Source: Caldilineaceae bacterium SB0661_bin_32
GTDB lineage: Bacteria; Chloroflexota; Anaerolineae; Caldilineales; Caldilineaceae
Reading direction: 5' to 3'
Length of the DNA: 64,000 nt
NCBI GenBank assembly: GCA_009841235.1
Contig: VXMH01000055.1
Location: 62,001 to 126,000, forward strand
Shown: piece after piece, positions 54,553 to 63,889 of the stretch
Position numbering within the stretch: the stretch's first letter is position 1
How the letters are laid out: each line of letters begins with the position of its first letter
Notes under the pieces: model-generated
Database searches by the model: none
The model's input: only the letters and a program-made list of their open reading frames with translations
Told to the model about the DNA's origin: nothing
Made by a program: the position numbers and the translations under genes

Positions 54553-56951
54553 CGGCTGCCAGTGGAGTAGACGAAAGACACGTAGTCGTCCGGCTCTTGT
54601 TCTCGGCGGCGGAGCGCTACCGCCCCACCCTGGGCTGGACGGCTCTGGTGATCGCGCTCACTTTGGCCCTCCTGCCCGCATTTGCCATTCGCGAAGCCGA
54701 GTGGATCGACCTGCGCCGCGTCCGCGTCACTCTCGAGTGGGTGGGATTTCTCAGCCTCTTGAGTGGGTGGTGGCTGGTTGGCCGCCTGCGAAGATGGGCC
54801 TCACGCATCCTTTCTCCCGCCGACGATGACCAATCAGAAAATGAAAGCCCCTCCACTTCACCCAAGAGGAGCCGCCTTCCTGGCTTACTCGTTTCCGCAA
54901 TCTACAGCTTGGGTTTACTGTTCTGGCTCGCCCTGGGCGTGCTGATCGTTTCGCAGGTGCTTGTACACTGGATTCCCGGTCCTGTCGATCTGTGGCGGGC
55001 GGCGAACGCAAACGACCTGCTTGCGCTGGTCGAAAGGGTAGAGGTTGATCTGACCGGCCTTGTGCTGCGCTACTCGGACTGGGCGCGAGGTGTGGAGGCG
55101 GGCGGCGCCTACCAGGACGACTTCGTCTTTCTATCCCTGTTCGGCGTCGTGCTGTGGTTACTGGGAGGCGCAACAGCCGCGCTCGCGCTTTCGACGCGTA
55201 ACGGACTGATCGTAGGCGCGCCGGCGCTCTGGGTGCTGGCGACCTTCCTGTTCTATGGGCGGCAGGGCCGCCTCCTGATTCTGATAGGTTTTGCCGCTAC
55301 ACTTCTGTTGCACGTTCTCCTCGACCAACAGCGTCTGGAAAGAGGTTGGGCCCGTCACAGGATGGACTTCAGCCCCATGTTGCTGACGGACCGGCTGCTG
55401 TCGGTCGGGGCGGGCGCGGCGCTAATCGGCCTCGTTGCCGCCTTCATGCCCAACGTCGTGATCAAGCCAATTGCCTATAAGGTCTACCAGACAATGACGC
55501 CCGTGTACGACTCCGTCGACAACGTCACTGAGCGCATGTTTCCGGACCTCAAGGGAGGCAGGAGAGGCCTGGGCCGGCTGGGAAGCGGTCTGCCAAACCG
55601 CTTCCTCCTCGAAGGCGGAGCGGAGCTGGGCAGGTACGAGGTGATGCGCGTCTCTACCAACTACCCCTTTGGCGCAGTGACGGAGATGGGCGACATGCCC
55701 CCGCGGCTCTACATGCGCCGGGGCACCTTTGTCAACTACGATGGACGGGGCTGGAACAACAGCGGCCAGGAGCGGGACGCAGCCTATGACGCCAACAGGG
55801 CTTGGCGCGGTGAAGAAGAGTGGCCCGGCCGTGTGGCCCTGACACAGCGGGTGCGGCTGACGGCGCCGACCGCTGTGCTGCCGGCGGCCGGCGAACCGGC
55901 CGAGTTTCGCACGGAATACGCATTGGAGCGGCGTTCCGACGACGACCTGGTTACGGTCTGGTCGGGCATCGGTCCGGTAGACCGCTTCGAAGTCATATCG
56001 TTCATACCGGCCATGTCGGCCGAGAGTCTGCTCGCACTGCCCGCCTGGGGTAGCGAGGACGCAGAACTGCCGCCCGAGATGCGCCCCCATCTGAGGCTGC
56101 CGGATTCAATCACCCCGCGCACGCAAGACCTGGCTGAACGCCTGGCCGCGGGCCAGCCGGGGCCATTTGCCATTGCCGAATCGATCGAGGCCCATCTGCG
56201 GGGATTCGCATACAATCTCGACGTTCCCGGACCTCCTCCAGGCGCCGAAGTCGCCGACTTTTTCCTCTTCGATCTGCGGCAAGGGTATTGCGACTACTAC
56301 ACCACAGCCTTTGCAGTTCTGGCCCGGTTGAACGGGCTGCCCACGCGATTTGCTACCGGCCACATTGGCGGCTACTGGGACCTTGAATCAGGCGAGTGGA
56401 CCATAACCGAAGCGGAAGCCCACTCCTGGCCTGAAGTCTACCTGCCGGAGATCGGCTGGGTGCCGTTCGAGCCGACCGCCGGGAGGCCTTCTCTCAGAAG
56501 GCAGGCAGCGCTGCAGGCCCTACCGGACAGCTTCACGAGTTCGGGGCGGACAGAGACGGCAGATGAAGCGATCGATGACGAGCGGACCTGGAACTGGCAG
56601 TTGCTCTTCTGGCTGTTGCCGCTGGCGGGCTTTCTGTATCTGTTGGGAAGCTGGCTTGAACGCAGGCCGCAAGACCCCTGGCTCGGGCTACTGGCGTGGG
56701 GGCGGCGCATCGGCCGGCCCCACCAGCCGCATCAGACCGAGCTGGAGTATGGCCGCGGCCTGTCGGCCCATCTGGCCGGTCATGAGTCCGAACCGGAACG
56801 GCGCCGCAGACTGACGCGAAATGTGCTCGGTCTGACTTCGGCAGTCAGCCAGGAACGCTATGGGACTTCGACCCTCCGCCCTGCCGCGCTCGCCCGCGCG
56901 GCCGAACTCTGGCGGGCCATGCGCCGGGATATCCGGCGTCTGCCGTGGTGA
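54549..56951 (+). CDS. TgpA-type transmembrane transglutaminase
   Basis: An 800-residue protein. Several N-terminal membrane helices (about 25-290, DUF3488/TgpA_N) are followed by an extracytoplasmic transglutaminase core with catalytic Cys in LRQGYCDYYTTAFAVLARL, His in EAHSWPEVYLPEIGW and the acid position in VPFEPTAG (Glu, as usual in this family). A further membrane helix (LLFWLLPLAGFLYLL) and a DUF4129-like tail close it. Start codon GTG overlaps the DUF58 stop (GTGA), showing translational coupling. Confidence 0.92.
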   Translation: MTAASGVDERHVVVRLLFSAAERYRPTLGWTALVIALTLALLPAFAIREAEWIDLRRVRVTLEWVGFLSLLSGWWLVGRLRRWASRILSPADDDQSENESPSTSPKRSRLPGLLVSAIYSLGLLFWLALGVLIVSQVLVHWIPGPVDLWRAANANDLLALVERVEVDLTGLVLRYSDWARGVEAGGAYQDDFVFLSLFGVVLWLLGGATAALALSTRNGLIVGAPALWVLATFLFYGRQGRLLILIGFAATLLLHVLLDQQRLERGWARHRMDFSPMLLTDRLLSVGAGAALIGLVAAFMPNVVIKPIAYKVYQTMTPVYDSVDNVTERMFPDLKGGRRGLGRLGSGLPNRFLLEGGAELGRYEVMRVSTNYPFGAVTEMGDMPPRLYMRRGTFVNYDGRGWNNSGQERDAAYDANRAWRGEEEWPGRVALTQRVRLTAPTAVLPAAGEPAEFRTEYALERRSDDDLVTVWSGIGPVDRFEVISFIPAMSAESLLALPAWGSEDAELPPEMRPHLRLPDSITPRTQDLAERLAAGQPGPFAIAESIEAHLRGFAYNLDVPGPPPGAEVADFFLFDLRQGYCDYYTTAFAVLARLNGLPTRFATGHIGGYWDLESGEWTITEAEAHSWPEVYLPEIGWVPFEPTAGRPSLRRQAALQALPDSFTSSGRTETADEAIDDERTWNWQLLFWLLPLAGFLYLLGSWLERRPQDPWLGLLAWGRRIGRPHQPHQTELEYGRGLSAHLAGHESEPERRRRLTRNVLGLTSAVSQERYGTSTLRPAALARAAELWRAMRRDIRRLPW

Positions 56952-56981
56952 AAGCGGCGCTCAGCGTAGCCCCGCCTTTCC

Positions 56982-58109
56982 TTATTCCTGCTCTTCTTCC
57001 TCTTCGGTCTTATCCTCTGCCTCGACGTCCAGGACTCTCGAAAGATCGGCGGCCAGGTCGTCGGGATCCGGCGCGGCGTATCGTTCCCACAACTCATCTG
57101 CCAGGAGCCTGTGGTCCAACCGCATTCCGTAGCGTCGGAAATACTGGCAGACCCGCTCCACATCCCTCTTCAGAACGGCCTGCGCGCTTCGGTTTGTGTG
57201 TATGTCGATAACCTGCGGAAAGTCGATCAGCCTGATCTCGCCCTCCCAGTAGAGGATGTTGTAAGCCGACAGATCGCCGTGCGCCAGGCCATTCTCCAGC
57301 ATGACGGCTATGCTTTCCAGCGTTCTGTCGAAGAGGGGTCCGGCCTCTTCCTCCTCCAGACGCGTTTCGTGGAGGGTCGGCGCCGCCATCTGTTCGTCGC
57401 CGATATACGCCATCAGAATCGCGTTGTCGCCTACCCCATAGGGTTTCGGCACCGGCGCCCCGGCTTCGTGAAGGGTCTGTAAAGCTGAGAACTCGTACAT
57501 CAGCCAGGATGTATGGCGGACTTGCACGCCAAAGACCGACTTCTTGTTGACGGCTCTTGCTGTCCGGTCGTCGCGCGGATTGATCGCCTGCGGCCGCCCG
57601 TCTTCCGCGGTCAGGAGATGCCGGCCCTCTCTGTACATGGCGTCATTGCGCAGATTCCGGAATTGGCGGGGACGGTAGACCTTGGCCGCGATCCATTCTA
57701 CGCCAACCGAAGAGTGGGCCTTGCACCGATATACGTTTGCCTCCTTTCCGCCCTTCACCTGGGCCATTACGTCGACGATCTGGTCCTGTTGGTAAAAGGG
57801 CCTCAAGGAACTTCTGAGAAACCCGCCTTCAAAGCGCGCCGGCGTGTACGTGATGTCCCACACGCTTTCCAGGTCCGCGACCTCGGCCAGCTGCTGCACC
57901 TCGGCGCGGTGCATTTCGAACCGCTGTCGTTCGTTTTTCGGTTCGCGTGCAGCGCGAAATGCAGGTTCGGCCAGCCGAAACTTCCTCTCGTAGTATTCCA
58001 GCTCCGCCTGTTCTTCCTCCCACCTCCTGTCAGACGCCTGCGACGAACTGTCGTCCTCCTGCTGGAACTGATCCCAACCGTCGTTGTCTCTTTCTTCTTG
58101 CTCTTTCAA
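56982..58109 (-). CDS. RIO1-family protein kinase/ATPase
   Basis: A 375-residue atypical kinase, TTG start. An acidic/charged N-terminal 60 residues precede the RIO core: the nucleotide loop VKGGKEANVYRC (about 118-129), the lysine in AAKVYRP (Lys143), MAYIGDE hinge, catalytic loop AHGDLSAYNILYW (Asp279) and the metal aspartate in LIDFPQVID (Asp296). The C-terminus is acidic (AEDKTEEEEEQE). Eukaryotic RIO1 works in ribosome maturation; bacterial roles are not established. It converges with the TgpA gene. Confidence 0.9.
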   Translation of the reverse strand: MKEQEERDNDGWDQFQQEDDSSSQASDRRWEEEQAELEYYERKFRLAEPAFRAAREPKNERQRFEMHRAEVQQLAEVADLESVWDITYTPARFEGGFLRSSLRPFYQQDQIVDVMAQVKGGKEANVYRCKAHSSVGVEWIAAKVYRPRQFRNLRNDAMYREGRHLLTAEDGRPQAINPRDDRTARAVNKKSVFGVQVRHTSWLMYEFSALQTLHEAGAPVPKPYGVGDNAILMAYIGDEQMAAPTLHETRLEEEEAGPLFDRTLESIAVMLENGLAHGDLSAYNILYWEGEIRLIDFPQVIDIHTNRSAQAVLKRDVERVCQYFRRYGMRLDHRLLADELWERYAAPDPDDLAADLSRVLDVEAEDKTEEEEEQE

Positions 58110-58650
58110 TTCTCTATCAGTCCTTGATCTGGGGCGCGAGGCCTCGAATCGATACCTTATACCGCATTCCTCCCTCCGTCAGCGAGGGGAGGCAACTGCA
58201 GCATTCAAGACGCGTGAAACTCTGCACACGCGCGGCCCGTGTTCGCTTGGCGCCTCCGAACGTCCGGACGGACGACCGCTAGTCGCGCTGAACTGTATTG
58301 AACGGGATCAAAAAAGGCCGCGGTCAGGTAACGCCGGCAGCCTCAAAATGGAGGGGCAGGATGGAAGTAAGCTAGGCGGAGTTCACGTCAATTTGCTCGC
58401 ACGGAAAGGGAATCCCCGCGAGCGTTGCAAGAAAATCAGCTAGCTGCGCTCCATATGCAGGCAGTTACCCGTAACACTCTTTTTCCTGTTCACCGTTCTC
58501 ATATGGAGCCTCCTTTCACTGAGTTCTTATGGAGAAGAAACTTGCTATACGTCGCAAGCGGAGCATTCCCACTTCGACCGCACTCTATCACATTAAGGGC
58601 TGGAAGCAAAAGTGCCGGATCGTCGGGATTCGTTCCAAGCTGGCGGAACA
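58110..58650. other. Intergenic region with terminator and unexplained hairpins
   Basis: About 540 bp between the RIO1 start and the VOC stop, both on the minus strand. It contains a minus-strand terminator (58310-58342), a GCTCGC/GCGAGC hairpin near 58400 and a 10-bp perfect inverted repeat, GCTCCATATG (58448-58457) with CATATGGAGC (58500-58509). No gene was accepted. Confidence 0.5.
58310..58342 (-). terminator. Rho-independent terminator, minus strand
   Basis: Read on the minus strand: GGCTGC, 15-nt loop, GCGGCC, then TTTTTT (one G-U pair). It could end the SDR-cupin-VOC transcript before the RIO1 gene. Confidence 0.5.
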
Positions 58651-59013
58651 CTACCTCTCCTGCATTTCGACAAGACGCCCATCGGGATCGCGCAGGTACG
58701 CCGACCGGCCCCATGGGTACGCGGCCGGCGGGATCGCGGCGGGGTTACCGCTAAGGTCACTGCCGTCCCAGGCGCTGTCCAGCGCCTTCACGCCAATGGC
58801 GAAGTGATCTTCATTCGGGGGACCTTCTGCGCCAACCTCATAGTCGGGGTCGGCCGGCTCGCGGTGATGAATCAAGATGTGCAGCCCGTCCAATTGAAAC
58901 AGCGCCATCTGCTCCGACTGATGGGCTGCAGAACCTCCAAGCAACGCCTCGTAAAATGTAACGAGCGCAGGCACATCTTCTGTAAACAAGGCAAGTTCGA
59001 CGAGTGGACGCAT
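58651..59013 (-). CDS. VOC family (glyoxalase-fold) protein
   Basis: A 120-residue single VOC module: LALFTEDVPALVTFYEALLG, FQLDGLHILIHHREP and SAYLRDPDGRLVEMQER. The final glutamate motif of VOC metalloenzymes is present. A GAGGAG site precedes the ATG. Function unknown. It is the last gene of the SDR-cupin-VOC set, 43 bp after the cupin. Confidence 0.88.
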   Translation of the reverse strand: MRPLVELALFTEDVPALVTFYEALLGGSAAHQSEQMALFQLDGLHILIHHREPADPDYEVGAEGPPNEDHFAIGVKALDSAWDGSDLSGNPAAIPPAAYPWGRSAYLRDPDGRLVEMQER

Positions 59014-59056
59014 GGCGGGAAGCTCCTCGCTGGTTTATGGTTCGGTCGGGGTTGGT

Positions 59057-59578
59057 TCAGCGCAACTGATGGAGAACTGCTCTCTGGCAGGGAAAACGGG
59101 TCAGCAGGTCATCGAACTCCGCATCGTCGGGAAGAGAAAAGTCCTCGTCGCTGTAGGCCGGAGCCAGGGAGCAGGCCATCAAGGCCCAGCGCCCGCCACT
59201 CTGCAAACGGGCGCCAAACCAGTTGTGTGCGGGGACGACAGCCTGAACGGTCTGACCATCCAGGAGATCATGCCCCAGCGCAATTTGCGTGTAGTCAATT
59301 TCAGTTCCAAACACATGCAGGTCAACCCTGTCACCCAAATAAAAATGCCACACCTCATCAGTTTCCAGCCGGTGCAAGCGCGACTGTGTCTCGGCAGTCA
59401 GAAGGTAAAGGATGACCGACTTGACCGGTCGTTCCGATCTGATGGACGGAGGCAGGACGCTGGCAGGCAGCTGCAGGTCGCCGGTGTAGGTTTCACGATA
59501 GTAGCCGCCCTCAACCGGCAGCGGTTTCAGGTCGAAGAGGCGGATGATGTCGGCCGCCGCAAGGTCCATTGATCGCAT
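59057..59578 (-). CDS. Cupin, DUF985 family
   Basis: A 173-residue cupin. The DUF985 hallmarks are LKPLPVEGGYYRETYTG, YLLTAETQSRLHRLETDEVW and HFYLGDRVDLHVFG, then GHDLLDGQTVQAVVP and GRWALMACSLAPAYSDEDF. DUF985 cupins are small beta-barrels of unknown substrate. The start lies 6 bp after the SDR stop, so both are cotranscribed. Confidence 0.9.
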   Translation of the reverse strand: MRSMDLAAADIIRLFDLKPLPVEGGYYRETYTGDLQLPASVLPPSIRSERPVKSVILYLLTAETQSRLHRLETDEVWHFYLGDRVDLHVFGTEIDYTQIALGHDLLDGQTVQAVVPAHNWFGARLQSGGRWALMACSLAPAYSDEDFSLPDDAEFDDLLTRFPCQRAVLHQLR

Positions 59579-59584
59579 ACTCTT

Positions 59585-60397
59585 CTAGAAGGCCGGCGCC
59601 GCAAGGACGCCCCCGTCGACGGCAAGCGTAACGCCTGTAATCCAGCGCGCCAGGGGGGAAGCCAGAAACAGGCAGGCGTCGGCGATATCTTCGGGTGTTC
59701 CGAGCCGCGCCAGCGGAACGCGATTCTGCCAGCGCTTCACGCCGTCCGGCCATGCCTGCGCCAGTCCGGGGCGATCGATGAGCCCCGGCGCAACCGCATT
59801 GACTCTGATACCCGCTCCTCCCAGCTCCAGGGCTGCGTTTCGCGTGTACTGCTCTACCCCCGCCTTGGCGGCAGTGTAGTGACTGTGCGCATAGGCGGTC
59901 GAGGCGGCTTCAATCGAAGAGATGTTTATGATCGAGCCGCAGCTCTCGCCATTGTCCCGCCCCGCAGCCAGCTCGATCATCGCCCGTGCAGCTCGTTGTG
60001 TACAGTAGTGGACGCCGGTCAGGTTGGCCGCCAGCACCTGCTCCCATTCGCGGTCAGCCATCTCCAGCAGCGGCGAAAGTGGATAGATGCCGGCGTTGTT
60101 GACCAGCACATCCAGCCGTCCGAACCGTTCTACTGTCTGCGAAACCAACCGTTCCACGTCCTCTGCCCGGGAAACGTCAGCCCGTATTGCCAGCGCTTGC
60201 CCGCCAGCCGCCTGAATCTGTTCGACGACCTCTTGGGCCGCCGGTTCCGCCCGCACGTAGCTGACGGCCACCGACGCGCCTGCCTCGGCAAAACGCTTTG
60301 AAATCCCCGCGCCGATGCCCCGGCCGCCGCCGCTTACCAATGCAACTTTGCCCGCAAAGTTTAGCGCGCTCCCGAGTTCTGGGGCTCGTTCCTGCAC
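59585..60397 (-). CDS. Short-chain dehydrogenase/reductase
   Basis: A 270-residue classical SDR starting at GTG with an AAGGAGG site. The NAD(P) loop SGGGRGIGAGIS, NNAGIY, catalytic Ser in IINISSIEAA and YxxxK in HYTAAKAGVEQ are all present. The Rossmann Asp/Arg choice (VSYVRAEP) suggests NADP. Substrate unknown; it heads the SDR-cupin-VOC operon. Confidence 0.93.
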   Translation of the reverse strand: MQERAPELGSALNFAGKVALVSGGGRGIGAGISKRFAEAGASVAVSYVRAEPAAQEVVEQIQAAGGQALAIRADVSRAEDVERLVSQTVERFGRLDVLVNNAGIYPLSPLLEMADREWEQVLAANLTGVHYCTQRAARAMIELAAGRDNGESCGSIINISSIEAASTAYAHSHYTAAKAGVEQYTRNAALELGGAGIRVNAVAPGLIDRPGLAQAWPDGVKRWQNRVPLARLGTPEDIADACLFLASPLARWITGVTLAVDGGVLAAPAF

Positions 60398-60441
60398 CGC
60401 TGCTCCCCTCCTTACCCTGACTTCGAGTCATGCCGCACTTT

Positions 60442-60467
60442 TCAAGCATAATAGTCAAGCATAATAA
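60442..60467. repeat. Two 13-bp tandem repeats in a divergent promoter region
   Basis: TCAAGCATAATAG (60442-60454) is followed directly by TCAAGCATAATAA (60455-60467). They lie between the SDR (-) and phytanoyl-CoA dioxygenase (+) genes, where an operator could sit. Confidence 0.5.
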
Positions 60468-60565
60468 TACAGCGGCTCTGCACCACCAATCGCGGCCGCT
60501 GTAAGCGCAGTTTCAAAAGGACCGGCCAAACCCTGAAGCTCTTCAGATCCGGCGCCGGGGCGCGG

Positions 60566-60594
60566 TTGACCTGCGCCTCCAATTTGTGTACGAT
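60566..60594 (+). promoter_or_regulatory. Promoter of the phytanoyl-CoA dioxygenase gene
   Basis: TTGACC (60566-60571), 17-bp spacer and TACGAT (60589-60594), 43 bp before the ATG. Confidence 0.5.
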
Positions 60595-60636
60595 TTCTTC
60601 AACTCCAGTTCACTTCATTCAAATCAGGAGACACCT

Positions 60637-61425
60637 ATGCTAACTCTTGCCCAGAAGCGCCAGTTCTTTGAAGAGGGCTACGTGAAAATACCCGGCGTCG
60701 TGCCCAAAGTGCTGATCAATGAAGCGCTGCGCGCCGTAAACTACTCCATTGGCGAGGTTGGACTCGGCGGCGAGGACATGGAAAACAATCGTTCCGCCTT
60801 CTTCTGTGCCGAACTGCTGCGGGCGCCGGTCATTCTGGATCTGTTCAACAAGTCCCCGGTCATTGAAATCGCCGAGGAGCTGATGGGGGCGGGCAACGTC
60901 GTTCCCATCGTTCAGGCAAAACCGTATCCCCGTTTCCCGCTCCCGTTAGGCGAAGATGCACCGGAGCCGCGCGGCCACATAGACGGCATCGGCAGCGGCA
61001 CAAACGGCATGCCCAAAGGGTACTACAATCGCGGATTCACGGCCTTCGCCGTCGTGTATCTGGAAGACCTGCTCGACACGAATGCCGGCAACTTCACGGT
61101 CTGGCCCAAATCACACCGTGCCTTCGAGGCGTATTTCAAGGCGAACGGCCATGAAGTACTGGCCAACGGCAGGCCCGACATTCCGCTGCCGGAGGGGCCC
61201 GTGATGGTCACCGCAGAGGCCGGCGACCTGATTCTCGCCCACTACCTGATGTTCCACACAGGCGGACCCAACGCGTCGCCCAACGTTCGCCAGGCGGTCA
61301 TCTGTCGACTGCGGCACAAAGAGGTGGAGGGCAACGAAAAGGCCGGCTACACCGATATCTGGCGGGAATGGCCCGGCATCCGGGAGGCTTTGGAAAGTCA
61401 GACGGAAGAGGCGCTCGCGAACTGA
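60637..61425 (+). CDS. Phytanoyl-CoA dioxygenase family protein
   Basis: A 262-residue Fe(II)/2-oxoglutarate oxygenase. The start at 60637 has an AGGAG site 7 bp upstream; the reading to 60586 is not supported. The iron triad is visible as His-x-Asp in PRGHIDGIG and the distal His in LMFHTGGPN, with the 2-oxoglutarate arginine in RQAVICR. AVVYLEDLLDTNAGNFTVWPKSH is the usual core strand. Members hydroxylate diverse small molecules; the substrate is unknown. Confidence 0.9.
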   Translation: MLTLAQKRQFFEEGYVKIPGVVPKVLINEALRAVNYSIGEVGLGGEDMENNRSAFFCAELLRAPVILDLFNKSPVIEIAEELMGAGNVVPIVQAKPYPRFPLPLGEDAPEPRGHIDGIGSGTNGMPKGYYNRGFTAFAVVYLEDLLDTNAGNFTVWPKSHRAFEAYFKANGHEVLANGRPDIPLPEGPVMVTAEAGDLILAHYLMFHTGGPNASPNVRQAVICRLRHKEVEGNEKAGYTDIWREWPGIREALESQTEEALAN

Positions 61426-61478
61426 TTCGGGGGTCATGGTACGCAGGAGGCCGGTGCGCCGAAAATTGAAAGCGAACT

Positions 61479-62840
61479 CTACTGCGGAAACTCACCGTTT
61501 TGAACTGCTCTCTGGCGCCCTTCCTCCAATAGCGTCTGTATTTCAGCGACCTCCAGGGAGGTGCTCGTAGCCAGGAACAGTCTTCTCAATACCTGGTTGA
61601 AGCTGGCCCTCATGCTGTCGGGCAGCACCAGAAACAGAGGAGGGTTGATCTGGTCGGCGCCGGTCACGACCTGGTCACCCTTCTCCGCCGCCGCCGAGAG
61701 TAGCTCTCGATCAAGCTCGCGATGTACCGGTACATAGCCGATGTTCGTTTCAGCCTCGCCGATGCGCGCGATCTGCAACTCGTGCGCTTCGGCCGAGCCC
61801 ATGAAACCCACGAAGGCCCCTGCTTCAGCCCGGTACTGCGCATCGGCAGGGATGACGTAGCCGAACACGACAGAGACCTCCCCTATCGGAAGGTTGGGAT
61901 CAATCCGCGGGAACTGGAAAAAGTCGAGCTCCTCTGCAAATACCGGCGGCAGGTCCCCCAGGCTGAATTGCGGCGCTAAAGCCATAACGGCCTTCTCCCA
62001 GGAGAGTGGACTGTCGCCGTCCCCGCGGATCAGCGCAGTCATGCTGCTCATCTCCGAAGTGCTGCCCGGGCTTTCTACGAAGTAGCCCCGATCCAGCAGC
62101 GATTTCCAGAACGCCCATACTTGGGCAATTCGTACGTCGTTGAAGTCCACTTGCCCCGCTATCAGGTCGCGATGGAACTCCGGGCCGTTCAGCCGCAAAT
62201 TCAGATAGTCGAACCACAGAAGGCTGACAAAGGGGTTCTGACCTGCCAGTGACATGGGCGTGATTCCGTTTGCCAGCAGCGTGTCGCAGATCAGTTCAAA
62301 TTCCTCCCAGGTAGCCGGCGGCGTGAAGCCGAACTGCTCGAAAATCTCCTTGTTGTAATAGATCCCGGTCCAGTTGAAGCCCGCCGGTACGAAGCGCAAC
62401 GTGCCGTCGAAACGGCTCATGTCCCGGAACCGCCTTCCGTAAGCTTCGGTGAAGTTGCCCTCGGTCCAGACGTCCGAGACGTCGGACAGCAGCCCCAGGG
62501 CAGCTGCGCTGCGGAGTTCATTGCCGTCCCACATCAGCATCACGTCCGGTGGCGGCGTGTCCAGCAGATAGTTGCCGGCGTTGAAACCGTAGGACTTGCG
62601 GTCGATCTGTATGCTCGGCGCCAGCTCCTGAAAGCGTTCGATGGCTACCTGCTCCGGCTCGTTGAAGATGGAATTCCCAGGCCCCACATAGGTGAGTGTG
62701 ACCGGCGGGCTGTCCGGCGCGAACAGGAACTCTTCCTCCCTGTCTCGACCGCACCCGCCTGATAGCCCGGACAGGCCCAGCAGGAGCATGACAAGGGCGA
62801 CAAAACGAGCTCTTCGTTGAAAATGACGAAAATGTCTCAT
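61479..62840 (-). CDS. Extracellular sugar-type solute-binding lipoprotein
   Basis: A 453-residue lipoprotein with signal peptide and lipobox GLSGGC. The mature chain matches family 1 substrate-binding proteins of sugar ABC transporters: PDVMLMWDGNELRSAAALG, GIYYNKEIFEQFGFTPPATWEEF and GEVSVVFGYVIPADAQYRAEA. No permease or ATPase gene is adjacent, so it would need components encoded elsewhere or act in sensing. It lies 92 bp after the homocysteine methyltransferase-like gene on the same strand. Confidence 0.88.
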   Translation of the reverse strand: MRHFRHFQRRARFVALVMLLLGLSGLSGGCGRDREEEFLFAPDSPPVTLTYVGPGNSIFNEPEQVAIERFQELAPSIQIDRKSYGFNAGNYLLDTPPPDVMLMWDGNELRSAAALGLLSDVSDVWTEGNFTEAYGRRFRDMSRFDGTLRFVPAGFNWTGIYYNKEIFEQFGFTPPATWEEFELICDTLLANGITPMSLAGQNPFVSLLWFDYLNLRLNGPEFHRDLIAGQVDFNDVRIAQVWAFWKSLLDRGYFVESPGSTSEMSSMTALIRGDGDSPLSWEKAVMALAPQFSLGDLPPVFAEELDFFQFPRIDPNLPIGEVSVVFGYVIPADAQYRAEAGAFVGFMGSAEAHELQIARIGEAETNIGYVPVHRELDRELLSAAAEKGDQVVTGADQINPPLFLVLPDSMRASFNQVLRRLFLATSTSLEVAEIQTLLEEGRQRAVQNGEFPQ

Positions 62841-62932
62841 TCCTTAAATCCTCATATGGAACGCACACTGCGATGCGGCCATCTCTCAGGTTTCCTTCAG
62901 GTGTAATGTTTCCGCTCCACCCGGAGCATCTG

Positions 62933-63889
62933 CTACAAGGCGGCAGGCTGTAGCCGCCCTGCAAGGGCTCGAATGTGTGCAACGCTGATGCCGCAACACC
63001 CGCCCACCAGCTGCACGCCCTGGCCTATCCAGGACATGGCCCGGTCTGCGAAGGTCTCCGGCTCGATGATATCGACAAACTGCCAGTGGGGCATGGTGAA
63101 GTAGCCGCTCTCGGGATAGGCGCCGGTAGGCCCGTCCCAGACAGTTTGAACAGCGCTCAGCGCTTCGCCGGTAACGTCAACGTCGCTGTGCATGATCGCC
63201 GCCAGCGATCCCCCTTCCGCCATCACCGCCCCCACGCCCGCCGCCAGCGGTATCTTCTCGCGGATGGTCGGGGCCAGGTATAAGCCGCCGTCTTCGTCCC
63301 TGTCACAACTGAATCCCACCCATACCGGCAGGCCCGTAGCCAGGGAAGCCTCTAAAGCCGCGCAGCTGAACTCAATGTCTCGCATCATTTCCAGGACCAA
63401 TAGGTCGACGCCGGAACTGGCAAGCAGCTCCGCCTGCTCTGCAAAGTGGCCCCGCATTGTCTCCAGAGTCGGGCTTGCCTCATCGCCCAGGCCTCCTGCC
63501 ATCGGTGAGATCGACCCGGCTACCCAGACAGAAGCGGGGGCGGCATCCCAACTGCCGGTGAGATCCCTGCTCTTGGCCTCCCCAGCCTCCTCTCTTGCCT
63601 GAAGCGCCAGCCGCGCGGCCTGCCGGTTTATCTCTTCCGTGCGGTTCTCGACGCCGGCGGCCCGCAGCATGTTGCGGCCGCTGGCAAATGTATTGGTGAT
63701 GATGACTTCCGCCCCGGCGCGGATGTAATCCAGGTGCACCTGGCGAACGACGTCGGGATCGCTGGCAACGGCCAGACCGCTCCACGCCACGCCATCCATC
63801 GGTACGCCCCGACTCTGCAACTCTGTGCCTGTGGCGCCGTCCATAAGAACTGTTCGCCCTTCTTCTAGCCGTTCGCTGATGGTAGTCAT
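62933..63889 (-). CDS. Homocysteine S-methyltransferase family protein lacking one zinc cysteine
   Basis: A 318-residue TIM-barrel protein; the start at 63889 is preferred, with an upstream in-frame codon at 63961 adding unconserved residues. Visible are LMDGATGTELQSRG, IITNTFASGRNML and the C-terminal zinc pair QLVGGCCGI. The first zinc cysteine, normally in a GxNC motif, is replaced in AAIMHSDVD (Ser, next to a His). Substrate may therefore differ from homocysteine, or zinc is bound otherwise. A MPHWQF segment is typical of this subgroup. Confidence 0.85.
   Translation of the reverse strand: MTTISERLEEGRTVLMDGATGTELQSRGVPMDGVAWSGLAVASDPDVVRQVHLDYIRAGAEVIITNTFASGRNMLRAAGVENRTEEINRQAARLALQAREEAGEAKSRDLTGSWDAAPASVWVAGSISPMAGGLGDEASPTLETMRGHFAEQAELLASSGVDLLVLEMMRDIEFSCAALEASLATGLPVWVGFSCDRDEDGGLYLAPTIREKIPLAAGVGAVMAEGGSLAAIMHSDVDVTGEALSAVQTVWDGPTGAYPESGYFTMPHWQFVDIIEPETFADRAMSWIGQGVQLVGGCCGISVAHIRALAGRLQPAAL

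Noticed and set aside
58612-59415. Plus-strand open frame of 267 codons
   Set aside because: Antisense to the VOC and cupin genes, which carry clear family motifs.
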